Positions 43,438-53,026 are shown, numbered from the stretch's first letter. The stretch is 64,000 nucleotides of DNA from an uncultured Lachnospiraceae bacterium (GCA_949878435.1 CATLAK010000013.1:1-64000), one strand, 5' to 3'. Numbers and translations are program-made. The notes: a model not told the origin generated them from the sequence alone.

Positions 43438-46203
43438 TTAATATCCCATATAACTGATATTCATGTCAACATTTCCTTTGATTCCCGATACGCTTCCTTT
43501 AGAAGAATACTGCCACATGTCATACCGTGTCTTATTATAGGTAGGCGCTGCCGCATACTGTGCCAGCCAGATTTTGTATCCGGATAGGCTTGGCGCGTCC
43601 ACATAGCTGTTCAGCCACGTTTTGTTTGCATAAATACCGGCTTTGTATCCGGAATTTTGGATGGTCTGGCAAAATGCCCTGCACACTGCCGTTCTGGTAG
43701 ATGCATTGATACCATCTGCCCGTCCATTGCTGGGCTCTACATCAAGGAACACCGGATAACTGATATTATACCCCTTTATCAGCCCTAATACCATAGAAGC
43801 TTCCTCTACAGCCTCCACTTCATTCACCGCCTGGGTGAAGAAGTAAACGCCTACTTTCAGTCCGGCGCTTGAAGCCCCCTGTATATTGCTCCTGAACATA
43901 GGATCTTCAATCAGAGCTCCCGTGGTGGAACCTCGGTAACCGCACCTGATAATGACATAGGAGACGCCGCTGTTCTTTACAGCATTCCAGTCTATGTTCC
44001 CATTCCATTTAGAGACGTCTATCCCCATCTGACCAGAACCGGTATTGAGAGAGCCGTCACTGTTGAAATTGTATTTCGCTCCCTGAATGACCTGCTCCCC
44101 TGTAACTTTATTTCCATCTTTATCAAAGAAATAGGTTGCACCGTCAATCTCCTGCCATCCTGTATACCGATAGTCTCCTGTAGTCTTATTTACCCTGCGG
44201 TAAAATTCTTTCGCCGTATAGTAATCTGCATATTTCGCTTCCCTGAAATTTCCGTCCCCGTCTTTCACCCACAAAGTTTCACCGCTTGTCGTTTTTAAAG
44301 TGGTCGTTGTATCATTCTTTGGATCATTGGGTTTCGCGGTAGGTGAAGCAGTCGGCTGCGCAGTAGGTGTCGCTGTAGGCTGCGCCGTTGCCGTAGGTGC
44401 AGGCGTCGCCGTAGGTAAAGGCGTTGCGGCAGGCACCGGGGTTGCGGTAGGCAAAGGGGTCGCCGTCGGTACAGGCACCGCAGTTGGCGCCATGGTAGGC
44501 TGCGGTGTGGGCGGCGCAGTGGGTGCTTCCGTGGGCGCTGGCGCCAGTGTGGGCTCCGGTGTGGGCGGCAGGACAGGATCCGGTTCCTTTGTAGGTTCCG
44601 GCGTGGGATCGCCTGCCGGTTCCGGAGTCGGATCCGCATTTGCACCGCCGTCTCCCTCTATTCCAGGGTTTGTTTCATCCGGCGCCGTAAGAAGCCGGAA
44701 TGATAAAGACGCCTGCTTTCCGGGGTCCGCAATCAGGCTCTTATCGACCTTCTCGTAACTGTCCTCTGAAGTTTCTGTTCCTTCTATCAAAGTCTTGGTA
44801 GACTCCACCCACTCCACGGTATCTGTGTTAGTAGATTCCACTACCGTTTCATTGACCTTGGTGTCCTCCACTGCTACGTTGACCTGGGCTTCTGTCTTCA
44901 CTTCATCTGATACATCTACCTTCTTGTATTCAATGGTATCCCGCACCGTAATCGCCGTCACTTCATCCGAAATCTTATATGTATCATCTGTGGCAGGTCC
45001 TGTCATTTTAATCTGATACCTGCCAGGTTCTATATTTGTCTCGTATATAATTCCATCTTTATCATCATCCTTGAAAGTAAACGTTCCGCCGGACGGCTTT
45101 TCTACTTCCACTTCAAATGCAAGATCCGGAATCAATTTTCCTGTCTTTGAATTGATAAATTTGATTTTCAGATCCTTCTGGATAGAAGTCAGATTCATGA
45201 CGACCTCTATTTTCTCTCCCTCACTATCCGCAGGCTCCGCTTCCTCCGGTTCCTCCATGGATGCCGCCATAAGCTTTGCCGCCTGTGCATCTGAAATCGC
45301 TACCAGCCCGCTCTGCCCAATCATGGTGATATCTTCCACTCCCGTTCCAATCTCAGCAAATGCTTCAATCTGTGTCTGGTCACTCTTCGCGCCAAAATAC
45401 ATCATACCGGCAAATACTGCCAGCAGGAGGACTGCCGCACCGGTAAAGGCAATAATATGATCCACTGCAGACATATGGGTAATCTTATATATGATTTTTC
45501 TTACGCCTCCCTCAGAATCCTCCTCGTCATAGTCTTCTTCGTCGTCATAGTCTTCTTCGTCGTCATAGTCTTCATCATCATCGTCGTCCTCGTAGTAGTC
45601 ATCATCCTCATCTACTTCGCCATACTCATCCTCATAGTACCCATCATCCTCTTCTTCATCATACTGTTCCTCATCATCTTCATAGTATTCGTCATCATCG
45701 TCGTCATACAGTTCTTCATCGTCCCCGTAATCTTCGTCGTCCTCCCCATCATATTGCTCCTCATCATCCGCATAATATGCATCGTCATCGTCTACATAAT
45801 ACTCGTCATCGTCATACTGCTGGTCATCTTCGGCGTAATATTCATCATCCCCTTCATCATACTGCTCTTCTTCGTCTTCGTAATATTCGTCGTCGTCCTC
45901 CTCATACCGCTCGTCATCTTCGGCATAATATTCGTCATCGACTTCATCATATTGCTCTTCTTCGTCCTCATAGTAATCCGCATCGTCGTACTGGTCTTCT
46001 TCCTCGTAATATTCGTCATCGTCCTCCCCATACCAGTCTTCATCCTCTTCATAATACTCGCCATTGTCTATCTCATCATCTTCATAATATTCTTCATCAT
46101 CTATATCATCGTATTCATATTCGGTTTGGCATAATTTTCCTTTCTTATTTTCATGCTTTCTTGCCTTTGCAGACCCCTTTGCACGTCCAAAAAGCTTTCC
46201 CAT
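43438..46203 (-). CDS. membrane-anchored GH25 muramidase with acidic repeat tail
   Basis: The protein has 921 aa. A short basic start (1-22) is followed by ~205 residues made almost only of Asp, Glu and Tyr (repeats of D-E-Y-Y-E-D-D-E-E-Q-Y-D), presumed cytoplasmic. A membrane helix lies at ~247-270, then a ~250-residue extracellular part with Thr/Val strands, a Pro/Thr/Ala linker (~525-640, T-P-E-P and A-T-P units), a wall-binding-type repeat (G-W-Q-E-I-D-G-A-T-Y-F-F-D-K-D-G) and a C-terminal GH25 domain (M-G-I-D-V-S-K-W-N-G-N-I-D-W; catalytic Asp/Glu in F-L-D-V-E-P-S). It cleaves peptidoglycan glycan strands. The acidic tail is unusual for the family. Confidence 0.9.
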   Translation of the reverse strand: MGKLFGRAKGSAKARKHENKKGKLCQTEYEYDDIDDEEYYEDDEIDNGEYYEEDEDWYGEDDDEYYEEEDQYDDADYYEDEEEQYDEVDDEYYAEDDERYEEDDDEYYEDEEEQYDEGDDEYYAEDDQQYDDDEYYVDDDDAYYADDEEQYDGEDDEDYGDDEELYDDDDDEYYEDDEEQYDEEEDDGYYEDEYGEVDEDDDYYEDDDDDEDYDDEEDYDDEEDYDEEDSEGGVRKIIYKITHMSAVDHIIAFTGAAVLLLAVFAGMMYFGAKSDQTQIEAFAEIGTGVEDITMIGQSGLVAISDAQAAKLMAASMEEPEEAEPADSEGEKIEVVMNLTSIQKDLKIKFINSKTGKLIPDLAFEVEVEKPSGGTFTFKDDDKDGIIYETNIEPGRYQIKMTGPATDDTYKISDEVTAITVRDTIEYKKVDVSDEVKTEAQVNVAVEDTKVNETVVESTNTDTVEWVESTKTLIEGTETSEDSYEKVDKSLIADPGKQASLSFRLLTAPDETNPGIEGDGGANADPTPEPAGDPTPEPTKEPDPVLPPTPEPTLAPAPTEAPTAPPTPQPTMAPTAVPVPTATPLPTATPVPAATPLPTATPAPTATAQPTATPTAQPTASPTAKPNDPKNDTTTTLKTTSGETLWVKDGDGNFREAKYADYYTAKEFYRRVNKTTGDYRYTGWQEIDGATYFFDKDGNKVTGEQVIQGAKYNFNSDGSLNTGSGQMGIDVSKWNGNIDWNAVKNSGVSYVIIRCGYRGSTTGALIEDPMFRSNIQGASSAGLKVGVYFFTQAVNEVEAVEEASMVLGLIKGYNISYPVFLDVEPSNGRADGINASTRTAVCRAFCQTIQNSGYKAGIYANKTWLNSYVDAPSLSGYKIWLAQYAAAPTYNKTRYDMWQYSSKGSVSGIKGNVDMNISYMGY
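45500..46120. repeat. low-complexity acidic-codon repeat inside the GH25 gene
   Basis: About 620 bases dominated by GAT/GAC/GAA/GAG/TAT codons on the minus strand in imperfect units of 18-39 bases. Unit edges vary, as expected for slippage and unequal exchange, so length may differ between strains. Confidence 0.85.
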
Positions 46204-46271
46204 TTATGTTAACCCTCCGTATTAATAATTTCGTAATACTTCAACAGCATCATTTTTCTGCATCAGTTGAT

Positions 46272-46300
46272 ATTATAACATTTATCTACAATAAGTACAA
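46272..46300 (-). promoter_or_regulatory. sigma-A-type promoter of the GH25 gene
   Basis: On the minus strand TTGTAC (46300-46295), 17 bases and TATAAT (46277-46272). The ribosome site GGAGGGTT lies further down, before the ATG at 46203. Confidence 0.8.
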
Positions 46301-46412
46301 TCTCTTTGTTGGTTCATTTGTTATAAAGGTTTAATATTTAGATTCTTTGTAGTTAACATAAATATTTATCGAATTCTGTCATTCAAATCTTCCAAACATT
46401 ACCTATAAGTTA

Positions 46413-46440
46413 TTGACATTTTCCCGAAAACCTTTAAACT
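46413..46440 (+). promoter_or_regulatory. probable promoter of the zinc-ribbon gene
   Basis: TTGACA at 46413-46418 and TAAACT at 46435-46440 are separated by 16 bases. The -35 is consensus, the -10 weak. Confidence 0.55.
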
Positions 46441-46487
46441 GGGTTACAACATTACGAATATGCTTGTTTAAGAAAAGAGGAATTCTT

Positions 46488-46823
46488 ATGATGTACATGC
46501 ACTACTGCAAACCCTGCCATCGTATTTTCATGCTGAATGGGCACAAACTAATATGCCCTAAATGCACCAACCCTTTGGCAGAACTCCAGATTTCCTATCT
46601 GGACTACGTTAACATGGACATGGAAGAGCGAGAAGCGTTCAAGAATGCCTGTGCAGACGAAACTCAACTGTGCAAACTGAAATCCAGCTATCGTATGTAT
46701 AAATATAGCAAATGGTATAAGGAACTTCAGGCGCATAACAAGGATAACCTTCCTGTCACCACTTTACTGGCTACCATGGTCAACCAAAGTGCTGAGGGAT
46801 GCAATGTACACCAAATGGATTAA
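46488..46823 (+). CDS. small zinc-ribbon protein
   Basis: The protein has 111 aa from the ATG at 46488 behind AAGAGG; the frame is open upstream to 46413 but that covers the promoter. Four Cys in two pairs (Y-C-K-P-C near residue 6 and I-C-P-K-C near 26) make a zinc ribbon at the N-terminus. The remainder is helical and basic (Y-R-M-Y-K-Y-S-K-W-Y-K-E-L). The function is unknown; a nucleic-acid or protein-binding regulator is possible. It is a single-gene unit with its own terminator. Confidence 0.7.
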   Translation: MMYMHYCKPCHRIFMLNGHKLICPKCTNPLAELQISYLDYVNMDMEEREAFKNACADETQLCKLKSSYRMYKYSKWYKELQAHNKDNLPVTTLLATMVNQSAEGCNVHQMD

Positions 46824-46833
46824 TCAATTGAGT

Positions 46834-46858
46834 AAGGACCGGGATTCCCGGTCCTTTT
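46834..46858 (+). terminator. rho-independent terminator
   Basis: AAGGACCGGGA/TCCCGGTCCTT stem followed by TT, eleven bases after the zinc-ribbon gene. Confidence 0.9.
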
Positions 46859-46978
46859 GCATGGAAACTGTTACATATGTATATTAAATTTTTATGAATA
46901 TATAGATTTTTTTCCCAGATAATAGTAGAATGACAATAATTGTTTTGTGCATGAATCAGTAAATCAAAGGAGAACCTT

Positions 46979-48016
46979 ATGGAAAACGATAAAAAAATCC
47001 CTTCAGAAAACGATTTAAATAATCAGCAAGAATCCCCTGCAAAGTCTGGCATTCATGTAAATCTTCATATCGTCCTGATTGCTGCCATTTTTCTCATTGC
47101 AATCATATCTGCATACAGATTATATAAATGGAACAAGGGCGTACCTTTAGATACAGACACTTCGGATGTAGATACATCGCAATTCGATGTAGAACCCCTT
47201 GACATGATTCTTCCCATGGATTCCTCCCTTCTGGCAGGACGCGAAGATGACGGAGTCACCACCATTCTTTGTTTAGGAAACAATCCTTTTACCGATGACA
47301 GGAGTGAAACCGGGCTTGCTTCCCTGATTACCGCTAAAACAGGCGCCGTCGTTTATGACTGTGCTTTCCCAAATTCCTCTGCTGCGTGCAAGTACCCCGT
47401 ATATAATCCGGAGTATACCAGAGACCACTTTAATCTTTATTATGTAACAGAATGTTTCCGTAACAACGAATTTACCGCCATTGCATCTATTGCAAACGAT
47501 GAGCCTGACCCAATTTATGCCGAAACTGTCGAAGTCATGAAAACCGTTGACATGGATAAGGTGGATGTCGTCCTCATTATGTATGACAGCACCGACTATA
47601 ATCAGGGCACCCCCTCCGACAACCCGGACAATCCAAATGATGTCACCGCTTTCACCGGAGGATTACGTACCGCCATCAATAATATCAAAAACACCTGGCC
47701 GTATATCCGTGTTTTTGTGATGTCCCCTACCTATGCCCTATACATGGACGAGGACGGAAAACTTCATAATGGAACAACGACCGATATGGGAAATGGCACC
47801 CTGAATCATTATGTGGTAAAAGAATCGGATGCTGCCATGGACTGCGGTGTTTCTTTTATTGATAATTATTTTGGAACCATCAATGAAGATAACTACAAAG
47901 AATACCTGTCTGACCATATGCATTACAATCAGGCAGGCAGGGAAAAACTGGCGGATCGCATTGCAGACATTATTAATAACCGTATGAGCACGGTAAATTC
48001 TACTACCGCAGAATAA
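46979..48016 (+). CDS. membrane-anchored SGNH-hydrolase-like protein
   Basis: The protein has 345 aa. One membrane helix (~28-46) precedes an extracellular domain. T-I-L-C-L-G-N-N-P-F-T-D-D near 98 lies where SGNH enzymes have block I, V-V-L-I-M-Y-D-S-T-D-Y near 198 is block III-like, and S-D-H-M-H-Y-N-Q-A-G-R-E is a clear block V with the catalytic D-x-x-H. The usual block I Ser is not obvious (G-N-N instead of G-D-S), so activity is uncertain. It may trim or transfer acetyl groups on a surface glycan, alongside the MBOAT gene. Confidence 0.7.
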   Translation: MENDKKIPSENDLNNQQESPAKSGIHVNLHIVLIAAIFLIAIISAYRLYKWNKGVPLDTDTSDVDTSQFDVEPLDMILPMDSSLLAGREDDGVTTILCLGNNPFTDDRSETGLASLITAKTGAVVYDCAFPNSSAACKYPVYNPEYTRDHFNLYYVTECFRNNEFTAIASIANDEPDPIYAETVEVMKTVDMDKVDVVLIMYDSTDYNQGTPSDNPDNPNDVTAFTGGLRTAINNIKNTWPYIRVFVMSPTYALYMDEDGKLHNGTTTDMGNGTLNHYVVKESDAAMDCGVSFIDNYFGTINEDNYKEYLSDHMHYNQAGREKLADRIADIINNRMSTVNSTTAE

Positions 48017-48030
48017 GCATTACATGACCA

Positions 48031-48062
48031 CAGGACCATATCGAGAACTTCATATGGTCCTG
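48031..48062. terminator. two-way terminator between convergent genes
   Basis: CAGGACCATAT pairs with ATATGGTCCTG, with T-rich sequence on the plus-strand side. It lies between the plus-strand SGNH gene and the minus-strand gene ending at 48070. Confidence 0.8.
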
Positions 48063-48069
48063 TTATTCT

Positions 48070-49194
48070 CTACTTTCGTGACAGCAGTTCTTCATAGTCA
48101 AAATTTTCTACAATTTTACGCATATGCTGCAGATATTCGTCTATCCCCTTTCCTTCCTGCCCTTCCTTGGCCACCAGGCAAGTCCCGTCCGCAAAACATT
48201 CCGCCATATATCGGTTATATCTAGGGTGATAATGGCTGTAATCCGCGTAATGATTCAAATCGCAGATAATTCCCTCCTGATCCGGGAAAAAATAAACCTC
48301 CACATTTTCATAAGCATTCAGTCTATTTGCAATATACCTATATTCCTCCATAGTCGCTTCAAAATGATTTTCCTTTAGAACATCATTCCAAAATAAAATA
48401 CTATAAGGTGGAAAGAAAACCACGAAATCCGTCTCCGGATTTTCTTCTATATAAGGGCAGATATTTGCCTCAAGATTTGCCTCGGCTGCTTCCAAGTAAG
48501 CCTCCGGCGGTGTCTCATCCTTAATCTGTTCCGGAGACGTATAATTGTGAAGCACCCACTGCTCACTATAATATTCCTCCGTCCACCAACTGGCATACAC
48601 ATTCGACAAATCCGTAGGATCCGGATCCGCCAGTGGGCGCAGAATATAATTCAGCACCACATCCTTATTGAGCACATAAGCAATATCATTGAAATAATTA
48701 TCATCGTACAAATACTCCGGAATCGGATACTTCGTCTCATCCACCCCTCCGGTATAAGTGATGACATCCACCCCTAAGAAAACCTTCTTAATCCTTTTTT
48801 CTCCCGTGTTGTTATCGCTCTTAAAGATGATTTCCATAATATTTGCCTGATCCTTGGGAAATGCGCCGCTATAGCTGAGTTTAATCGTATCAAGGTCCAT
48901 CAGTTCCTTAAACCAGTCCGTCTGGAAATTCACCGTCATGGAAGAACCTAAAATCACGCTGTCATACTCCATATGCGCCGCCATCCCCGGATTCTGTGAT
49001 AACTGATTATCCACCAAATACGGAAACCCTTCTAACGGTGCATGATAATGAAAAAAGGGATCAACGTATACCACCAGCGCGCATGTCAGTATACATGCAG
49101 CTGCTGCCATCACTAAAAAGCCTGTAACAGCAGATTTGAAAGGATTCTTGCTTTTATTTTTCTTTTCATTTTGTTTTATTTGTTCAGTTATCAT
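48070..49194 (-). CDS. SGNH-like partner of the MBOAT acyltransferase
   Basis: The protein has 374 aa from the ATG at 49194 behind AAGGATG; the frame is open to 49233. One membrane helix (~22-45) is followed by an extracellular domain with Y-D-S-V-I-L-G-S-S-M-T (block I, candidate Ser), F-L-G-V-D-V, and a closing D-Y-S-H-Y-H-P-R-Y-N-R-Y-M block V. The layout resembles DltD/AlgJ-type helpers that pass acyl groups from an MBOAT protein to a cell-surface polymer. The MBOAT gene lies just upstream, separated only by element E. Confidence 0.78.
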   Translation of the reverse strand: MITEQIKQNEKKNKSKNPFKSAVTGFLVMAAAACILTCALVVYVDPFFHYHAPLEGFPYLVDNQLSQNPGMAAHMEYDSVILGSSMTVNFQTDWFKELMDLDTIKLSYSGAFPKDQANIMEIIFKSDNNTGEKRIKKVFLGVDVITYTGGVDETKYPIPEYLYDDNYFNDIAYVLNKDVVLNYILRPLADPDPTDLSNVYASWWTEEYYSEQWVLHNYTSPEQIKDETPPEAYLEAAEANLEANICPYIEENPETDFVVFFPPYSILFWNDVLKENHFEATMEEYRYIANRLNAYENVEVYFFPDQEGIICDLNHYADYSHYHPRYNRYMAECFADGTCLVAKEGQEGKGIDEYLQHMRKIVENFDYEELLSRK

Positions 49195-49262
49195 TTCTTC
49201 ATCCTTATTTCCATTATCGCATATGGCTTGCACCTTGACTTTTTAAATGACGTGGCGGCATT

Positions 49263-49632
49263 GAGCAAAGCGGAGGTGCTTGCTGGGGGATTAAGTTGAG
49301 GGGCATCGCCCGCAGGGCAGGCAGCTTCCCACAGCGCCGGCTGGATATTATCTATCGCGGTCCTATGTGCAGCGATAAGAATGGCTAAACAGCCCGTGCA
49401 TAGGTAACGGCACCGGACGCAAACGGCGTATTGCCCCATCCATGGGGCAAGCTACGCCTTCGTCGGACCTCGTGTCCGCCGATTGCTGGATATTCACGGG
49501 CTGTTAAGTCATTCTAATCGCTTCCATAAGGAACCGCGATAGATAATATCCAGCCGGCGCTGTGGGAAGCTGCCTGCCCTGCGGGCGACGCCCCTCAACT
49601 TAATCCCCCAGCAAGCACCTCCGCTTTGCCCG
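49263..49632. repeat. long fold-back element E (second type)
   Basis: About 370 bases. The arms 49263-49361 and 49532-49632 are nearly perfect complements (for example GGCTGGATATTATCTATCGC with its partner), and weaker pairing continues inward. The centre (GCCCCATCCATGGGGC hairpin and ACGGCGTA/TACGCC) shares no sequence with the module of A-D. So it has the same architecture but a different core. It separates the MBOAT gene from its SGNH-like partner. Confidence 0.9.
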
Positions 49633-49644
49633 TTACGTATAGGA

Positions 49645-51099
49645 CTAAAAATTCACGTATAGGAATGAGCTGACCCCGGAAAGGGAAAGAACACTCCACA
49701 CAAACAAGACTACGATAAATATTGTGGGTAAAACTCCGGGCTTTACACGTTTAGCCATATCAAATGCATTTTTGCAGAAAAATACAAGGATAAGCATAGC
49801 CAGCAAAATTACTGCCATGAGGATGTAATGGGCATATTGCCAATTATCTATGCCTGCCACTTTAATGATATACCAGAACTCGTCCAAGTTGAAGCATCCC
49901 GCCAGGTCCCAGTTGATTCTGGTAAAGCGGAAGGAGCATATGGTTTTGATGAGTTCCAACGCCTCTTTGACGGAAGGCGCACGGAAGAAAATCCAGGCAA
50001 TGTTTACATATAAAAATGTGAAGAGCACGCTGGCAGCGTGGAAAATCTTGTTTTTACCATGGTTTTCATTTTCTTTGCCTGCATGGGAGTCTTTCCATGC
50101 CCTGACTGCCACGTAGAGGATGCCATGCATAAGCCCCCAGATTATGAACTGCCAGCCGGCGCCGTGCCAGATGCCGCTTATAAAGAATACGATCAGGCAG
50201 TTGATGTAGGTTCTGTATTTTCCTTTTCGGTTCCCTCCAAGGGGAATATACAGGTATCTGGTGAAAAACCGGGTCAGTGTGATATGCCAGCCCTGCCAAA
50301 ATTCCATGATATTGGAAGCTTTGTAGGGGGAATTGAAGTTGAGGGGCAGCTCGATGCCAAACATGCCGGCAATGCCCATCGCCATATCGCAGTACCCGCT
50401 GAAATCAAAATAAAGCTGAAGTGTGTAGGAAAGCATGACGATGACTGCGTCGGCAGAATTTAGCGCCCCAAGATTGGCATAGCCGAAATCCACTGCCCCT
50501 CCTAAGGTATCTGCCAACAATACTTTTTTGAATAAGCCTAGGGTGAACAGGTAAAGGCATCGGTAAATCCGTTCCCAGTCCACTTTTTTTTCTGCTTTTT
50601 CAAGCTGGGGCAGTATTTCATCGGGCAGGGCAATGGGACCCTGCATCACCTTGGGGAAGAATCCCACATAAAGACCATAAGAAAGCGCCTTTACCTGCCC
50701 TAGATTTCCCCTATAGCCTTCCATCAGGAAGGCAATCTGGGTAAAGGTAAAGAAGCTGATGCCCAGAGGCACAAAGGCGCCTGTACCGATATATTTAAAG
50801 CAGGCAAGGACGGTAAGATTGAAGGCAAGCCCTGCCGCAAGCGCTCTTTTTTTGTGCCGCGCTTTTTCCATCTGCCGGAAAAGTCCGTAATTGACTGCCA
50901 TACTGCTCACCAGAACCGGTATATATGCCGGTCGGTTCCATAAGTAGAACACAAAGGAGGCTGCCAGCAGGAAGGCATTCCCAACGCTGATGCGGCGCTG
51001 GTCATTCCAAGACCGTTTTCCCGCCTTTTGAAGAATAAAATATCCCAAAAGGGTGATGGGCAAAAATAAAAATAGAAAAACATACGAATTAAACAGCAT
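49645..51099 (-). CDS. MBOAT-family O-acyltransferase
   Basis: The protein has 484 aa with about ten membrane helices. The hallmark is V-F-F-I-S-G-I-W-H-G-A-G-W-Q-F-I-I-W-G near residue 310 with the catalytic His, preceded by D-F-S-G-Y-C-D-M-A-M-G near 235. DltB/AlgI-type proteins pull acyl groups across the membrane for transfer to wall polymers or exopolysaccharide. Its ATG overlaps the stop of the upstream gene by one base (TAATG). Confidence 0.93.
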   Translation of the reverse strand: MLFNSYVFLFLFLPITLLGYFILQKAGKRSWNDQRRISVGNAFLLAASFVFYLWNRPAYIPVLVSSMAVNYGLFRQMEKARHKKRALAAGLAFNLTVLACFKYIGTGAFVPLGISFFTFTQIAFLMEGYRGNLGQVKALSYGLYVGFFPKVMQGPIALPDEILPQLEKAEKKVDWERIYRCLYLFTLGLFKKVLLADTLGGAVDFGYANLGALNSADAVIVMLSYTLQLYFDFSGYCDMAMGIAGMFGIELPLNFNSPYKASNIMEFWQGWHITLTRFFTRYLYIPLGGNRKGKYRTYINCLIVFFISGIWHGAGWQFIIWGLMHGILYVAVRAWKDSHAGKENENHGKNKIFHAASVLFTFLYVNIAWIFFRAPSVKEALELIKTICSFRFTRINWDLAGCFNLDEFWYIIKVAGIDNWQYAHYILMAVILLAMLILVFFCKNAFDMAKRVKPGVLPTIFIVVLFVWSVLSLSGVSSFLYVNF

Positions 51100-51905
51100 T
51101 ATTCCTCATCCCCATAGTATTCCTGCCACTGCTGCTCCTGGGCTTTCGCCGTGACCGGATCTTCATACACGCGATATCCATCGATGACTTCCAAAAGTAC
51201 CAGACCACAGTCCTTTGGATCTTCATTCGTCCGCTTGTTTTCTGCCATCACAATGTAACGGCAGTTCTCTGTCCTGGTCGCCTCAAGCAGTTCTTCCATG
51301 TCAACCACTTCCGGCTTTTCCATTGCCTCGTAAACCGCATTGTAATAATCCCACTGGTTCACCAGCATCTCCCTGCCGTAGGGCATATTGATGGAAGCAT
51401 CGTACTGCCTCACAAAATGAATCAAATCCGGGGGCATCACTGCCGATACCCTCTCCCCAGACCGCTCAGGTCCTATCAGATCACAGATTCTGACCACCGT
51501 ATCTGGTATATGGTAAAGATTTTCTGCTCTGGATATATAAGGACTCTTATATACAAAACTTCCGCACAGCACAATGAGAACTGCGCAGACCGCCAACCCA
51601 ATCCGCCTGTGTGATGCAAAAAATCGGCAGGCGCCGTACACGAAAATGCCCCCCATGGGAATCGTCCACAAGATACGGTAGTAAGTTTCCCCGTCCAGCC
51701 CTGCCGCCACAAATATCTTTCTGCTCACAGGAAAAAGGAAAAGCAAAATCGTAATAATCGGCGCATACACCAACAGTATCCGTATCTTTTTATCCCTTTC
51801 CGTAAGAAGAAGATACATCCATGCAAACGCCGCAAGACCTAAGAGCAGCTTAAGTCCTGTATATAATTTAAAGATAACCACGCTTTCCATAAAGATTCCA
51901 AACAT
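51099..51905 (-). CDS. membrane protein of the glycan cluster, unknown family
   Basis: The protein has 268 aa. Four membrane helices (within ~1-125) are followed by a ~140-residue extracytoplasmic part with Y-D-A-S-I-N-M-P-Y-G-R-E and Y-I-V-M-A-E-N-K-R-T. The tail resembles the C-terminal soluble part of large membrane glycosyltransferase-type proteins. It is coupled to the MBOAT gene and follows the DUF6077 gene by 18 bases. Confidence 0.6.
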   Translation of the reverse strand: MFGIFMESVVIFKLYTGLKLLLGLAAFAWMYLLLTERDKKIRILLVYAPIITILLFLFPVSRKIFVAAGLDGETYYRILWTIPMGGIFVYGACRFFASHRRIGLAVCAVLIVLCGSFVYKSPYISRAENLYHIPDTVVRICDLIGPERSGERVSAVMPPDLIHFVRQYDASINMPYGREMLVNQWDYYNAVYEAMEKPEVVDMEELLEATRTENCRYIVMAENKRTNEDPKDCGLVLLEVIDGYRVYEDPVTAKAQEQQWQEYYGDEE

Positions 51906-51923
51906 AAAGCATCTCCTTCAAAA

Positions 51924-53009
51924 TTAAAAAACAATCAGTCCATGGGTCAATGCTATGTAAAGAAGCACATAAACTCCTCCGGGCACACAGCTTAAAGCGC
52001 CCTTAATCAAAATCCCCAGCTTTCTCTCCCTAATGGCAAACAGCAAAGAAAAGCCTGCCGTCATCAGACAGCTGAGCAAAATGGCAAGGGAACTGCTGGC
52101 TCCCCCTGCAAAGTTCAGACAAGCAAGCAGAAGCCAAAAGCCCTTCTTGCCGGTATTTTTCTCCTCCATCAGACATAAGAAAATCCAGATGACTGCCGGT
52201 ATCACAAAGTTGCCTGCAAAGGACTTTCCCTGCCAGGTCCTGGTAAGAAAGAAGGTTTCCGTGGTATAAATGGAAATATTTCCAAACATCTGCCACAAAG
52301 CGATCAGTACCAGAAACATGGGCAGAAGCTCTTTTTTTTCTTTCAAAAGTTCCTTTCCAAGATGACAATACAGAATATAGGTCAGCGGAATCAGTATAAG
52401 AGGCACCACACTGTGACATATGATCGTCGCATGAATACCGCTCATGCTTCCGATATAAGCCTCCCAGATCGGGAAAAGCGCCAGACAGTGGCGCACATCC
52501 AGAGGCGCGCTCCGCCCCGTATAAGGGTTTACCCGATATAAAGTATCAATTTGCTGGGCAATCACTGCCTGTGCCCCGTAATAGGCATCATCCCCGTCAA
52601 AGGATGCCTGCGCAAAGGACATGTACAGCTGAAACCCCACAATCACGAAAAACAAGACCAGCACGATTTTTTCTTCCAAAGATCTGTCCTTGAAAGCTGC
52701 AATCATCCGGAAATTTAATTCATAGCCCTTTTTCCTTCCCCTCCACGTTACGAAAATCCCCGCCGCCGCGCACAGCACCGTTACAGGCGTGAATAGATTT
52801 CGAAAAACGGTAAATCCGTTATAGACCGCCAGGAGAACCACCGGTATTCCCACCAGCTCCAACACTGTAAACAAAAGAATATATCCCGCTGCCAGGACTG
52901 CCCCCGGCGTCCGAAAACGTTTTTCAAGCAAAGGCATTGGCAAGAGTCCCATACAAAAGGGAATTGCCACCAGCCATAGGATTAAGCTAATTATTTTCAG
53001 CACCACCAT
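51924..53009 (-). CDS. polytopic membrane protein, DUF6077-like
   Basis: The protein has 361 aa with about ten hydrophobic helices. A conserved-looking loop reads Q-A-S-F-D-G-D-D-A-Y-Y-G-A-Q-A near 150, an acidic exoloop typical of lipid-linked sugar transferases (GT-C) and of DUF6077. It lies 17 bases from the GT39-like gene. A role in handling polyprenyl-linked sugars is inferred. Confidence 0.6.
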   Translation of the reverse strand: MVVLKIISLILWLVAIPFCMGLLPMPLLEKRFRTPGAVLAAGYILLFTVLELVGIPVVLLAVYNGFTVFRNLFTPVTVLCAAAGIFVTWRGRKKGYELNFRMIAAFKDRSLEEKIVLVLFFVIVGFQLYMSFAQASFDGDDAYYGAQAVIAQQIDTLYRVNPYTGRSAPLDVRHCLALFPIWEAYIGSMSGIHATIICHSVVPLILIPLTYILYCHLGKELLKEKKELLPMFLVLIALWQMFGNISIYTTETFFLTRTWQGKSFAGNFVIPAVIWIFLCLMEEKNTGKKGFWLLLACLNFAGGASSSLAILLSCLMTAGFSLLFAIRERKLGILIKGALSCVPGGVYVLLYIALTHGLIVF

Positions 53010-53026
53010 CTGCCTTCTCCTCTCTC

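Noticed and set aside
44295..44758. Gly/Val-rich plus-strand frame and Arg/Pro-rich minus-strand frame
   Set aside because: Shadows of the Pro/Thr/Ala linker of the GH25 protein in other frames.
45457..46334. Long plus-strand frames rich in Ile/Val/Phe and in His/Arg opposite the GH25 gene
   Set aside because: They are the antisense of the Asp/Glu/Tyr codon repeat. No ribosome site, and composition is fully explained by the opposite strand.
49201..49439. Minus-strand frame in element E upstream of the SGNH-like gene
   Set aside because: It lies in the left arm of the fold-back and ends in the true start region of the next gene. No family resemblance.
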